A stretch of DNA of 46,211 nt, taken from a virus. Under the pieces are notes generated by a model, which worked only from the letters and a program-made list of their open reading frames with translations, did not search any database and was not told the DNA's origin. This document shows, piece after piece, positions 23,455-32,624 of the stretch (its first letter is position 1; each line of letters begins with the position of its first letter). Location: positions 1-46,211 of IMG/VR virus record IMGVR_UViG_3300024346_000126, one strand, 5' to 3'. A program made the position numbers and the translations under genes.

Positions 23455-26400
23455 TTAACTTAGTATTGGTTGTGTGAAACAGAAGTAATTCGGTTGATGA
23501 CATGGTAACCCTTCGGGCGCCTGTGTTACTGTTCCTGAGTTATAAGTAACCCCTAAAGTCCAATAGTTCATTTGACTATTGTTTGTCAACGAATTAAGAG
23601 TAAAGTTAGCCGTCGAATTACCTCTACTAACCGTAAGACCATAACCCGTGGTTAATGCGTTTGCTAATGTATCAAAATCACCATTTCCACAAGCGACATC
23701 ATATAAATAGAATTCAGTTATTTGACTAACTGTTGTACTATCAGCATATGCCTTACCTGAGGATTGTGGTATTACCTGAGAACCTAACCAATCAAAATTA
23801 ACACAATAAGTTGTTTCATTATTTCCTCTAGTTGTTGTCGTTGTAATCGGACCCGAACCACCGTCACCCATAGTGGTTGAAGTAGTTGTTGTTGGCTCTT
23901 CTGTAGTAGAAGTAGTCGTTGTCCTATCCTCTGTTGTACTAGTCGTTGTTGTTGGGTCGTCAGGTTCTCTAAAACTTGTCGTTGTTGTCGTTTCATCGCT
24001 TGGGCATTTTCTATTTTTGTCACATTCCTCACCTACTTGGTAAATTAATTTACCATCTGATGTTGATATATTTAACCCGTTACCACACACTTTTTCACTT
24101 TCTAATGGGTTTACCATTATCTCTCTCTGAATACCATCACAATCATCATAATACCCAATATATCTTGCAGGACCCGTAGAAGTATGTGTAAATTCTATAC
24201 AAACACATAACGGTTCAACTTCTGTCGTAGAAGTAGTCGTTGTCGGCTCTTCTGTTGTACTAGTCGTTGTTGTCGGTTCTTCCGTTGTACTAGTTGTTGT
24301 CGTTATATCCTTAGTCGTAGAGGTAGTCGTTGTCGGCTCTTCTGTCGTAGAAGTGGTAGTCGTCTTATCTTCTGTCGTACTAGTCGTTGTTGTCGGCACT
24401 TCTGTAGTAGAAGTAGTAGTAGTCTTATCTTCTGTCGTACTAGTCGTTGTTGTCGGCACTTCTGTAGTAGAAGTAGTAGTAGTCCTATCTTCTGTCGTAC
24501 TAGTCGTTGTTGTCGGAGCTTCTGTAGTAGAAGTAGTTGTTGTTTTATCTTCACAATCAACAATAAAAACTTCCGATTGTCCACTCACTATTTCCGTAGC
24601 TGAAAATTCAATCCCCTGACAGATAGTAGAGTTACATGTTTTATTTATTGTTATCTGATTTCCATCACAATTTTTGTAAACCACAAACATTCTACCATCA
24701 TAAGGGTTTGTCTTATAACAAACACATGGTTTTTCAGTAGTCGTAGTAGTCGTAACGGGTATTTCAGTAGTTGTGGTTGTTGTAACCTCCTCTGTGGTTG
24801 ATGTAGTCGTTGTAACGTCTTTTTCAGTAGTTGTGGTTGTTGTAACATCTTCAGTAGTAGAAGTAGTCGTTGTTGGTATATCACCAATAACGTAACTTAT
24901 ATCGTCAATACAAATATCACTAATAGTTATGTCGTCAATACACATCTCTATTTCATCACAACATATTAACTCACAATAAGGAACACATTTATCGTTGATA
25001 TATATTGTATCATATCCGTCTTTAGGTCTATACCACGCAAACATATCCTCATCAAACTTAATTTGATACTTGTCATTAAACAGACCCTCATCACAGTAAT
25101 CATCATAAACCAAACTCTTTACTTCAATTACACCACACTCTTCTGTTGTTATTATATAATCACCAATACCAATCTCATTAGCCGGTTTAGAGATTATCTG
25201 ATATTCATTATCGTAAAACACCTGTGATGGTGTCCCGTCTAAGTTATAAATCGTTCCAATTGGTTTTGTAGGCGCTTCAGTATAACACGTTGTTAATAAG
25301 TCGTTCGAATTCGTTTTGTTTAAATCCTCTAACACCAAAATATTATGATGGAATTCTACTTTAACCCTACCTTCATTAATATTAATGTATTTGTATATTC
25401 TTCCACATGATGTACTCATCACAGGAACCATTTTAATGTTTTTTGTGTAATTACACACAATACCTTCATTTCCATATTGAAACTCCGAGTAATCACAGAA
25501 ATCCATTTCTCCGTAATTAGGACTCGCAGCGATAATTAAATCACCGACATTAATATCCTGAACCCTAACTGTTTCAACATTTTCACCGACAATTACCTCA
25601 TCAATAGTTATTTCGTATGGTATTGTTTCTCCTTTAACCCTATAAAATTCAGTATCGGTTAAATAACCTTGACACTCAGGTCTTATCTCATAATCAAGTC
25701 TACCAACACAATAAGGGTTTATATTTGAATAAAACAGATATTCGTTTCCATAACAGAAATATCCTCCATATCCTCCGTAACCACCATACTGACCGTAACC
25801 TCCGTAAGACGTATAATCACCGTAACCTCCGTATCCACCATACTGACCGTAACCACCGTACTGACCGTAACCACCATATTCGTCGATAGTTTCTAAATCC
25901 GTTTCAAAATCAAGACCCACCAATATGGCGTTTCTTTCTTTTAAATATATATGTATCGGAGCACCTGATTGGTCGTACGCATGTATCAACCTATTCTCAC
26001 CTGATTTAATCTTAACAATAAAAACATCTCCCGCTTCGTCATACCATATAGACTCACCTTCAATTAAATCTTCTTTACAATCAAAGAACATATCATAAGG
26101 TAAAGTGGTACCGTCTTGAGCTTCAAAAGTCCCACCATGTAACCATATTTTCACATAATCAAACCCATCGTCATTAACTCTATCACAAATACCAATACTA
26201 TCGCCCGTAGCATAACGGTGTCTGATAACATTTTGGTCTTCTTCTAAATCATCAACTGTTATACAGTTGTCAATTTCCCATTCTAATGAATGTGTGAATA
26301 CGTTTGTGAAATCTAATAAGTTTTTATCTGATAATTTACCATATATTTGAGTATATGAACCTTTAGGTCCTTCAGTAAACATAAAGTCACCATTAACCGA

Positions 26401-29400
26401 TTCAGGTGCATCAGGATAACACGAAAGATAAATGTCTTCAGTTATGTGTTTATACACAGGAAACCTGTCTATTGTATCTAACCCACCAACATACTGATAC
26501 GTCCCATGATATACTTTATCGTAGTCCACGCATTTAACAACTTCAAACTTTTCAGTTAAAAATACAGTACCCCTCGGGTCTAAACTATCTATATGATGGT
26601 CAGGGTAATTTACGTCATAGTGAACACCTCCGAACTGACTTTGGTCAATACTAAACGGAATGTTCTCCAACACAAAACATCTGTCTTTACAGTCATCTTG
26701 TCCTTCACCCTCATTAATAATAACTTTCATCCCTATTTCTAACGAATCTATATCGAAACATTCTCCACAGTAACTATTGGTTATTAACTTTATCTCGTTA
26801 TGACAATCATAACAAAACTCACCATCTTTAAACCCTTCAATCTCAAAAGCACTTAACCCTTCAACCTCTGGACTAGTCGTCTTTATAGTAGAACCAAATA
26901 CTGTGTCAGCAACATACGTCAATCCATCGTCGTTATCACATAAAAAATCACAATCACTAACTTTATCAGCAATCTCATCTCTATATATGTCTTTAGATAT
27001 TTGTGACAACATCTGAACAATAGTGGTCACAAAATCTTTACATTCATCAGGATAACACGTTACGTATGTTTCAAAATCACATAACATATAAATCGGATTG
27101 TCGTATTGTGGACACGTGTCAGGACTACCAGGTTGAGCGTTATCCAAATTACACGAACCCATCTTATCAGACTCGGTCGAAGTAAAGAAATGTGTCCACT
27201 CTTCACCCCCTATTTGGTATATTTTGTCGTTTATTTTTACCTGTAAATACCAATTACCATAACGATATAATCTTTCGTAACAGTCAGGTATATTCTTATA
27301 TTTTTTTAATGAGTCAATTAATGTCTCATATAATGTCTTCGCTAATGATAAGTCTAATGACATAACATCGTTTCTACACGGTTCTTCCCAATTAAACTTT
27401 GGTCTATGTAGATTATGGTTCTCAACTTTTTCACCAGTAAACCATAAAGTAGTTGCCGGTATAAACTGTTCAACTAAACGTATCCAATATGTACTAATTT
27501 TGTTTAAGTACGCATACGTTAAGTCATAATCATACGCCTTACCTAACCCACTTTCATAGTAATCCTTAAATAATTCGATTAAATCCCAATATTTCTTTCC
27601 GTACTTACCTTTACCCACTTCAACTCCGTTCCAAAAACCATATTCAGAGAATTGAGCAAATGTTAAATTGTTTAATAATACACCTGAATACGATAATGAG
27701 TGTTTTTGATATGTCCTTACAAAATCAAATAACACCGCTCGACCAGGGTTAAGGAATATATCAACGTTCTTTCTGTTTAATATAAACTTGTTAGTATCCG
27801 AATCTGACTTCTTATTGTCGATGTCAGCCTTTAACTCCCACCCATCATCAAAGTTTGGGAAATTTTTATATCTATCATAGAATTTTTCACCATAAGTGAA
27901 ATCTTCAAATTTTGTCTTAATTGTTTTTGGAGAAGTTGTCAAATCAGACCTTTCTTCATCCAATACCGAAACAGACTTATGTGAATCTGTCCTTTCAAAC
28001 CAACCAGCACCCTTTTGGAAGAAGTAGTCGTTAGTTATCGTAGGAGTTTTAGGTATTGAATTGTCTGAAGTACCAACCCTCTCTATTGGATAGTCATCAA
28101 CATTATACACCCCACCCGATTTCTGTACTTCAACACTAATCAGTTCTTTATCTAAAATATAAGCATCACCATGGTTCTCACCGTCAGGTAGTTGACTATT
28201 CTCTAAATACCCTAATACGTCTATTTCAACATTTGGATATTTCTTTTGGAAATCCGACTTATCTAACCATTCCTCTTTAATTTCACTCCAAACTTTTATC
28301 GTTTTGAAGTCTACGTCAGATTCAAACCACTCACCATCAATAACGTTATCTAATTTTTCAGAAAACTTATCGTAATCAATTCGGTTTATAACCTTATAAA
28401 CGTATTCGTTTATCTCAACGAATGATTCAGGTGCCCCAATAAAACTCAATAAGAATCTAAGGGGTTTTCTTGTACCTTTAGATTTAAATAGGTACGCTGA
28501 ATTTAATATTATTCTTCTATATATTTCAATGTCAGTCTCAAATGGTGTTTTTCCTTTTGTTAACCCATCAAACTGACTGTCTTTTTTCTTATATAAGTAC
28601 TCTTCGATGTTACGGTCCGTAATTGAGGTTATCACATCCAATCCTAATAACCCAGCCAAGTTCTTTAATAGTAAATCGGGTACGTTATTAATCTTATCAT
28701 ACGTAACATTGTTCATATACGCAATATTGTCTATGAATTTCTTTACATCATCGAAAAACCTACCATATAGTTGGAATATTTTCTTAACTTTTTGACCTTC
28801 CGTATCAAACTCTTGTAAAGAAGCCGTACTTAAAAAACGAGCAATTAAATTCGCTTTGTAGTTATCAATAACTTCACACGTTTCAAATAACTTCTCTAAA
28901 TATCTTTCAAATTTATCCCCTTCAACTACAATATTAAAGTCATCAGACAATTCCCATTTTATCTTTTCATCACCAAAATACAATTTACCGTCACTCGTTT
29001 CTTTAGGGACTTTAAACTTAGCCTCGTATAATGGAACATTCTCTCTATCTAATAATAACTGTTCAAAATCATCCATTAGTTCAAACTTCTTCTCGAATAA
29101 GATGTCGTTTAACTTAATGTAGAATTCTTCCTGTGTTGGACCTGTAAATGGTTTTCCGTGAACAGTAATTGATAGTTCACCACTATACCTATCTTTTGGT
29201 AATGAAACCTTTTTAATTTTGTATTCAACACCCGAAAACAATAAAACGTACTTTGTAAATTCTTTAGCAAAGTTTCTATCAGTATCGTATTGTCCTTCGA
29301 AAACTTTTAAACCAATATTACTATATTCAATACCTAACGGATTTCTAATAGCTCTTAATGGTATTTTAAAGGTCGTGGTATTAAATTGTAGATTGTTTAC

Positions 29401-29799
29401 AACGTCATATGCCGTATCAACGGTCTGAGCGTCGGTTGTTGTTTTAAACACTCTTAAAGACGCTGGAAATGTGTTGGCAATATTCTCAACCGCAACCTTA
29501 GCCCTTAAAAAAGCAGACCCAAACAAATCTTTGGACCCCTTTTCAGTGTTAAACTTTATTTTTAATGATTGGTCAAATAATTTACTAACCTCTTTAATAG
29601 ATTCCTCACTGTTTAAGTCCTCTAAAGAAATTGGTTTAGAAAAATCTGAAGTGGTAAAACTTTTAGTATCTCTAACAACAGGTGTCCCTTCCTCAGAAAA
29701 GTTTTTCTGCGTGAAATCATTACCCTCAGTATTCTGACCCCCTACAAGACCATCTGAGAATGTACCACTACCGTTAGAAGGAAATCTAATGTTTGCCAT
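23455..29799 (-). CDS. Giant tail protein with Gly-Tyr repeat, Cys-rich modules and threonine stalk (2114 aa)
   Basis: The longest gene in the window. Residues 1-900 look like a tail/baseplate assembly region, with helical and beta segments including NVPDLLLKNLAGLLGLDVIT and PLRFLLSFIGAPESFVEIN, which recall P2 gpI-type tail proteins. Residues 900-1300 are acidic and cysteine-rich. A Gly-Tyr repeat (YGGYGQYGG) spans about 1307-1346. Further cysteine-rich sequence leads to stalk segments of VTTTTTTE and TTTTSTTE units alternating with two paralogous cysteine modules (PCVCYKT...YKNCDGNQ and LCVCIEF...YDDCDGIQ). The C-terminal tip begins after TTTTTTRGNNE. This suggests a tail fibre or baseplate-anchored adhesin whose distal stalk may be glycosylated. 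The start overlaps the upstream stop by one base. Confidence 0.75.
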   Translation of the reverse strand: MANIRFPSNGSGTFSDGLVGGQNTEGNDFTQKNFSEEGTPVVRDTKSFTTSDFSKPISLEDLNSEESIKEVSKLFDQSLKIKFNTEKGSKDLFGSAFLRAKVAVENIANTFPASLRVFKTTTDAQTVDTAYDVVNNLQFNTTTFKIPLRAIRNPLGIEYSNIGLKVFEGQYDTDRNFAKEFTKYVLLFSGVEYKIKKVSLPKDRYSGELSITVHGKPFTGPTQEEFYIKLNDILFEKKFELMDDFEQLLLDRENVPLYEAKFKVPKETSDGKLYFGDEKIKWELSDDFNIVVEGDKFERYLEKLFETCEVIDNYKANLIARFLSTASLQEFDTEGQKVKKIFQLYGRFFDDVKKFIDNIAYMNNVTYDKINNVPDLLLKNLAGLLGLDVITSITDRNIEEYLYKKKDSQFDGLTKGKTPFETDIEIYRRIILNSAYLFKSKGTRKPLRFLLSFIGAPESFVEINEYVYKVINRIDYDKFSEKLDNVIDGEWFESDVDFKTIKVWSEIKEEWLDKSDFQKKYPNVEIDVLGYLENSQLPDGENHGDAYILDKELISVEVQKSGGVYNVDDYPIERVGTSDNSIPKTPTITNDYFFQKGAGWFERTDSHKSVSVLDEERSDLTTSPKTIKTKFEDFTYGEKFYDRYKNFPNFDDGWELKADIDNKKSDSDTNKFILNRKNVDIFLNPGRAVLFDFVRTYQKHSLSYSGVLLNNLTFAQFSEYGFWNGVEVGKGKYGKKYWDLIELFKDYYESGLGKAYDYDLTYAYLNKISTYWIRLVEQFIPATTLWFTGEKVENHNLHRPKFNWEEPCRNDVMSLDLSLAKTLYETLIDSLKKYKNIPDCYERLYRYGNWYLQVKINDKIYQIGGEEWTHFFTSTESDKMGSCNLDNAQPGSPDTCPQYDNPIYMLCDFETYVTCYPDECKDFVTTIVQMLSQISKDIYRDEIADKVSDCDFLCDNDDGLTYVADTVFGSTIKTTSPEVEGLSAFEIEGFKDGEFCYDCHNEIKLITNSYCGECFDIDSLEIGMKVIINEGEGQDDCKDRCFVLENIPFSIDQSQFGGVHYDVNYPDHHIDSLDPRGTVFLTEKFEVVKCVDYDKVYHGTYQYVGGLDTIDRFPVYKHITEDIYLSCYPDAPESVNGDFMFTEGPKGSYTQIYGKLSDKNLLDFTNVFTHSLEWEIDNCITVDDLEEDQNVIRHRYATGDSIGICDRVNDDGFDYVKIWLHGGTFEAQDGTTLPYDMFFDCKEDLIEGESIWYDEAGDVFIVKIKSGENRLIHAYDQSGAPIHIYLKERNAILVGLDFETDLETIDEYGGYGQYGGYGQYGGYGGYGDYTSYGGYGQYGGYGGYGGYFCYGNEYLFYSNINPYCVGRLDYEIRPECQGYLTDTEFYRVKGETIPYEITIDEVIVGENVETVRVQDINVGDLIIAASPNYGEMDFCDYSEFQYGNEGIVCNYTKNIKMVPVMSTSCGRIYKYININEGRVKVEFHHNILVLEDLNKTNSNDLLTTCYTEAPTKPIGTIYNLDGTPSQVFYDNEYQIISKPANEIGIGDYIITTEECGVIEVKSLVYDDYCDEGLFNDKYQIKFDEDMFAWYRPKDGYDTIYINDKCVPYCELICCDEIEMCIDDITISDICIDDISYVIGDIPTTTTSTTEDVTTTTTTEKDVTTTTSTTEEVTTTTTTEIPVTTTTTTEKPCVCYKTNPYDGRMFVVYKNCDGNQITINKTCNSTICQGIEFSATEIVSGQSEVFIVDCEDKTTTTSTTEAPTTTTSTTEDRTTTTSTTEVPTTTTSTTEDKTTTTSTTEVPTTTTSTTEDKTTTTSTTEEPTTTTSTTKDITTTTSTTEEPTTTTSTTEEPTTTTSTTEVEPLCVCIEFTHTSTGPARYIGYYDDCDGIQREIMVNPLESEKVCGNGLNISTSDGKLIYQVGEECDKNRKCPSDETTTTTSFREPDDPTTTTSTTEDRTTTTSTTEEPTTTTSTTMGDGGSGPITTTTTRGNNETTYCVNFDWLGSQVIPQSSGKAYADSTTVSQITEFYLYDVACGNGDFDTLANALTTGYGLTVSRGNSTANFTLNSLTNNSQMNYWTLGVTYNSGTVTQAPEGLPCHQPNYFCFTQPILS
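24216..24545. repeat. Eleven tandem 30-bp units encoding TTTTSTTExx
   Basis: 330 bases encode eleven in-frame TTTTSTT(E/K)xx decapeptides in the giant tail protein. Within 24365-24545 the units pair into 60-base higher-order repeats (VP and DK/DR alternating) that are almost identical in DNA, suggesting recent expansion. Confidence 0.9.
25761..25880. repeat. Gly-Tyr repeat (YGGYGQ) coding tract
   Basis: About 120 bases encode a tract of YGG, YGQ and YGD triplets in the middle of the giant tail protein. Several 12- and 24-base units are repeated in the DNA. Confidence 0.85.
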
Positions 29800-30707
29800 T
29801 AATTCGCTATATTATCAAAACCTTTGGACGTGTCGATGTCATCAATTCTATCTTCACGGACCTCATATAATTTATTATTAATTTCATCACGTATTTCAAA
29901 TAAGTTATACTGTCTGTATATATTATTCTCTTTATCGTAAATCGTGTATATTCCGTCTTCAATTGACTTGGTTTGATTACCATACAATGCGTATGCTAAT
30001 GTTTGTTCGTCGTGTTCTACTAACTCAACCTCCATGTGTACAGGGTTAAAGTAAGTATTGGTTAAGATAACATTTTGGTTTGGTTCACCAATAAATGGAA
30101 TCTCATTTGGATTATTTGTTGGAGCAGTACTCGGAGTTACAGTACAATACACTAAACTCGTAGGATTACTCGTATATCTATATCTTAAAGATTTTTGATT
30201 TGTATTTGTTAAATTAGCAACAATCGGTTCACAGAAAAAACTACTCGTTATAACTCTATAGAAGTTACTAATCTTTTTACCACTATCGTCTAAGTATTCA
30301 ATTCTGTACCCAACCAATCCGTTATTTACAAATTTACCTCTATCTTCAGATGGTATACTTGATACATCAAATATTAACCCCTTAACGTTTGGTAATGTTA
30401 ATAACACACCACAATCTGTGATGTTTGTTCTTATTTCTTTTGGTCTGATGTATAAGTTATACACCCCTAAATCTGAAAATTCTCCACTTTCAAGTGTTAA
30501 GTTATATAAACCCCCTAACATCTCTGTTTCTTGAGTACCACCTGTCACATCGTTATGGAAAACAGGTGACAAAATATCACTAGCATTTAATTTTTTAAAC
30601 ACTGGTGCCGTATTCGAATCTCTATCTGAAGCATAATGTAAAAAAACCTCCACATCGGAAGGTGTAACATCTGCTGGTCTCTTTATTCCGTAATTACCTG
30701 TTGCCAT
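29799..30707 (-). CDS. Putative virion structural protein (302 aa)
   Basis: A 302-residue protein without a recognised family. It begins MATGNYGIKRPADVTPSDVE, contains beta-rich stretches (GLYNLTLESGEFSDLGVYNL, then YIRPKEI) and ends with a charged helix (NLFEIRDEINNKLYEVRED). The GDLGVYN-type motif recalls small baseplate or tail-connector proteins in which a peptide describes 'allowed' strand pairings, but this is weak. It is located between the PKD protein and the giant tail protein, with its stop overlapping the next start, and has its own AATATTTATA-like box. Structural role is inferred from context. Confidence 0.6.
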   Translation of the reverse strand: MATGNYGIKRPADVTPSDVEVFLHYASDRDSNTAPVFKKLNASDILSPVFHNDVTGGTQETEMLGGLYNLTLESGEFSDLGVYNLYIRPKEIRTNITDCGVLLTLPNVKGLIFDVSSIPSEDRGKFVNNGLVGYRIEYLDDSGKKISNFYRVITSSFFCEPIVANLTNTNQKSLRYRYTSNPTSLVYCTVTPSTAPTNNPNEIPFIGEPNQNVILTNTYFNPVHMEVELVEHDEQTLAYALYGNQTKSIEDGIYTIYDKENNIYRQYNLFEIRDEINNKLYEVREDRIDDIDTSKGFDNIAN

Positions 30708-30722
30708 CTCTTTTTATATTAT

Positions 30723-30732
30723 TATAAATAGT
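30723..30732 (-). promoter_or_regulatory. Candidate late promoter box ACTATTTATA (unit 30707-)
   Basis: The minus strand reads ACTATTTATA, 15 bases upstream of the ATG of the 302-residue structural gene. It differs from the AATATTTATA box at one position. Confidence 0.5.
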
Positions 30733-30747
30733 ATTTTATTAAATTTT

Positions 30748-31707
30748 TTAGTCCCTAATATCATCAGAATCGTTAATCTTGAAGAATTTATTTCCATTCT
30801 GTTCAAGTTCCTTCATATTGGATACCTCACCCATCTTATAATAGAACTCAAATGGAGCCTGTTTACCTCTCTCAATAAAGATATCTGATTGTATCTCAAT
30901 TTCGTTTGTTATTCCATGAAACACCTCTTGATGTACCACAGGACCTGTATCCATACTCAAAAGTTCATGAGTGAATCCTTCATTTTGACCATCCGTAAAT
31001 AAAGACGGATAAACACTAATCGTGGTGTATCCCGTTTCCTCATCATCCATATACTTAATCCCGTCAATGAAATATACATAAACCATATTTGTTGTTGATA
31101 ACCCACTAGTTATCTGAGATATACCGTCAATTCCCGATTTACCCTCAACCTCGGTAATAGTAGCCTGTAATCCATTTGCCCCATATCTTCTTAATTCATT
31201 TAAACGACTAACCCCACCATCACATATTATAACACCTGAAGTATTAACATACGATAACATTTCGTAGTCATACCCTAAACTCTCGGGAGTGGTCGCATTA
31301 ACGTCAAACGTAATATCAATATTTGAAGGGACTGTCACTTTCTTTACCTGTTTATTTCTACCCCACGGAGTATCAATTGTAAGTGTTATATCATACGAAC
31401 CATTACTACTATATTGATGCGTGTTTAATACACCGTTAACTTGGTATGTGTTTTGATTTCCGTCACCCCAATCAACATTATACGAAAGACTTTTCATAAA
31501 TTTATATTTATCGTCATTAACACTATCACGTAATTTAACTGTCGTATCATTCTCATTGGTTTGAACAACAAAATTACATAATACATCAATATGACCAATA
31601 TCACCATCAGTCGGAGTGTATAAACCAACATTGTCGTAATCTTGCTCTAAATAAACCTTAAGACGGTAATTAGTATTGTCTGATATTTTTTTAATTGTCT
31701 TTTTCAT
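30748..31707 (-). CDS. Structural protein with PKD domain (319 aa)
   Basis: Residues about 35-130 form a PKD-type immunoglobulin-like domain: YNVDWGDGNQNTYQV (76-90) with the hallmark WGDG, then NTHQYSSNGSYDITLTI (95-111) with the H-x-Y and G-x-Y strand. PKD domains occur on phage tails and cell-surface proteins, where they act as spacers or bind carbohydrate. The rest of the protein has no recognised fold. EVFHGITNEIEIQSDIFIER near residue 265 looks beta-stranded. The gene follows the Ca-binding-repeat protein with a one-base overlap and probably encodes a tail or baseplate accessory protein exposed on the particle surface. Confidence 0.7.
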   Translation of the reverse strand: MKKTIKKISDNTNYRLKVYLEQDYDNVGLYTPTDGDIGHIDVLCNFVVQTNENDTTVKLRDSVNDDKYKFMKSLSYNVDWGDGNQNTYQVNGVLNTHQYSSNGSYDITLTIDTPWGRNKQVKKVTVPSNIDITFDVNATTPESLGYDYEMLSYVNTSGVIICDGGVSRLNELRRYGANGLQATITEVEGKSGIDGISQITSGLSTTNMVYVYFIDGIKYMDDEETGYTTISVYPSLFTDGQNEGFTHELLSMDTGPVVHQEVFHGITNEIEIQSDIFIERGKQAPFEFYYKMGEVSNMKELEQNGNKFFKINDSDDIRD

Positions 31708-32624
31708 TATAACATTTGATAAAACATTAATGGGTTATCTTCTGAATCACCTACTCTTTCCCCTTCAACACCATCACTATAATCATAAATTTCATAAGTC
31801 AATTTCTGTCTATTTAATTTAACTTTATAGTAAAAATCTTTTTTAGGGTTTATCCCTGAATCAACTAATGGGTCATTAGTCATTCTAACCACATCACCCG
31901 TCTTCGCATTAAAAAATCTACAACCCATATAAAACTCGTTAAAGGGTTTTGTACTTAAACTTTTAAAAACAAATAAATCAGAAACTTCATTATTTTTAAC
32001 ATTATTCGAGTAAATATTTGGGACAATGTACGTTCCAACGTCTATTCGTGTTAATTTACTACTATCTTCAAATCTATCCCCAAACTCATCGATATAATCC
32101 TGCTCATTTGGACCACTGACACCTCCAGCAGTGTTATCATCAACACCGTCACCATCAATATCCACCATATCATCCTCATAATCCGCAATACCGTCATAAT
32201 CGGCATCATAAATTGATAAATTTGAAAGATATATCGGTATTATTTTAGTTAACTGTAATTTCTGTTTTTCTCTTGAGGTTGTGTCGAAAAAATCTAACTT
32301 AAAAAAACTGTTTTTAACCGCATTACTAAATAATACTAATTCTCGTTCTTCAAACCCCTGTGGATAATACTCGTCAATCCAAAATGGTGACTCCCCACTT
32401 TTATCTATAAATGAAGCTGCGATATATAACCCGTTATCCCCACTATCATCGTAATTATGTATAAATTTAGACACCTCATAATCTTTTACAGGGTTTATTA
32501 TATCCTGTAATACATCATCAGAAAACTTTTCAATCAAATCTTCCTGACCTGTAATATCAAACTTAGTCTCTAAATTAATAGGGATGTTTAAACTCTTACC
32601 TCTAACTATTCGTACTTTACTCAC
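31707..32624 (-). CDS. Structural protein with calcium-binding Asp repeats (about 305 aa)
   Basis: No ATG is available near the N-terminus. The best start is the GTG at 32622-32624, giving a protein beginning (M)SKVRIVRGKS that overlaps the upstream stop by eight bases. A TTG three codons earlier is the alternative. The middle has consecutive DxDxDG calcium loops, DADYDGIADYEDD and DIDGDGVDDN (about residues 155-180), like thrombospondin type 3 repeats. Such loops stabilise extracellular proteins and would require calcium for tail integrity. The surrounding sequence looks beta-rich and is not recognised. It belongs to the baseplate/tail operon that runs from 34365 to 30748. Confidence 0.65.
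   Translation of the reverse strand: MSKVRIVRGKSLNIPINLETKFDITGQEDLIEKFSDDVLQDIINPVKDYEVSKFIHNYDDSGDNGLYIAASFIDKSGESPFWIDEYYPQGFEERELVLFSNAVKNSFFKLDFFDTTSREKQKLQLTKIIPIYLSNLSIYDADYDGIADYEDDMVDIDGDGVDDNTAGGVSGPNEQDYIDEFGDRFEDSSKLTRIDVGTYIVPNIYSNNVKNNEVSDLFVFKSLSTKPFNEFYMGCRFFNAKTGDVVRMTNDPLVDSGINPKKDFYYKVKLNRQKLTYEIYDYSDGVEGERVGDSEDNPLMFYQML

Noticed and set aside
24216-24545. Regular 30/60-bp repeats that could be mistaken for a CRISPR array
   Set aside because: There are no unique spacers. The repeats are contiguous, in frame and part of a tail protein stalk, and no cas genes are present.
22893-24619. Plus-strand Val-rich and minus-strand Gln/Leu-rich open frames over the threonine stalks
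   Set aside because: These are frame shadows of the TTT/STT codon repeats (GTT/GTA on the opposite strand, CAA/CAG in the shifted frame). The Thr frame is part of continuous genes with folded flanking domains.
23455-29799. A complete intein in the 2114-residue protein
   Set aside because: Only isolated Hint-like turns are seen. No consistent N-terminal Cys block, TxxH block and C-terminal HN-C/S/T junction could be lined up.
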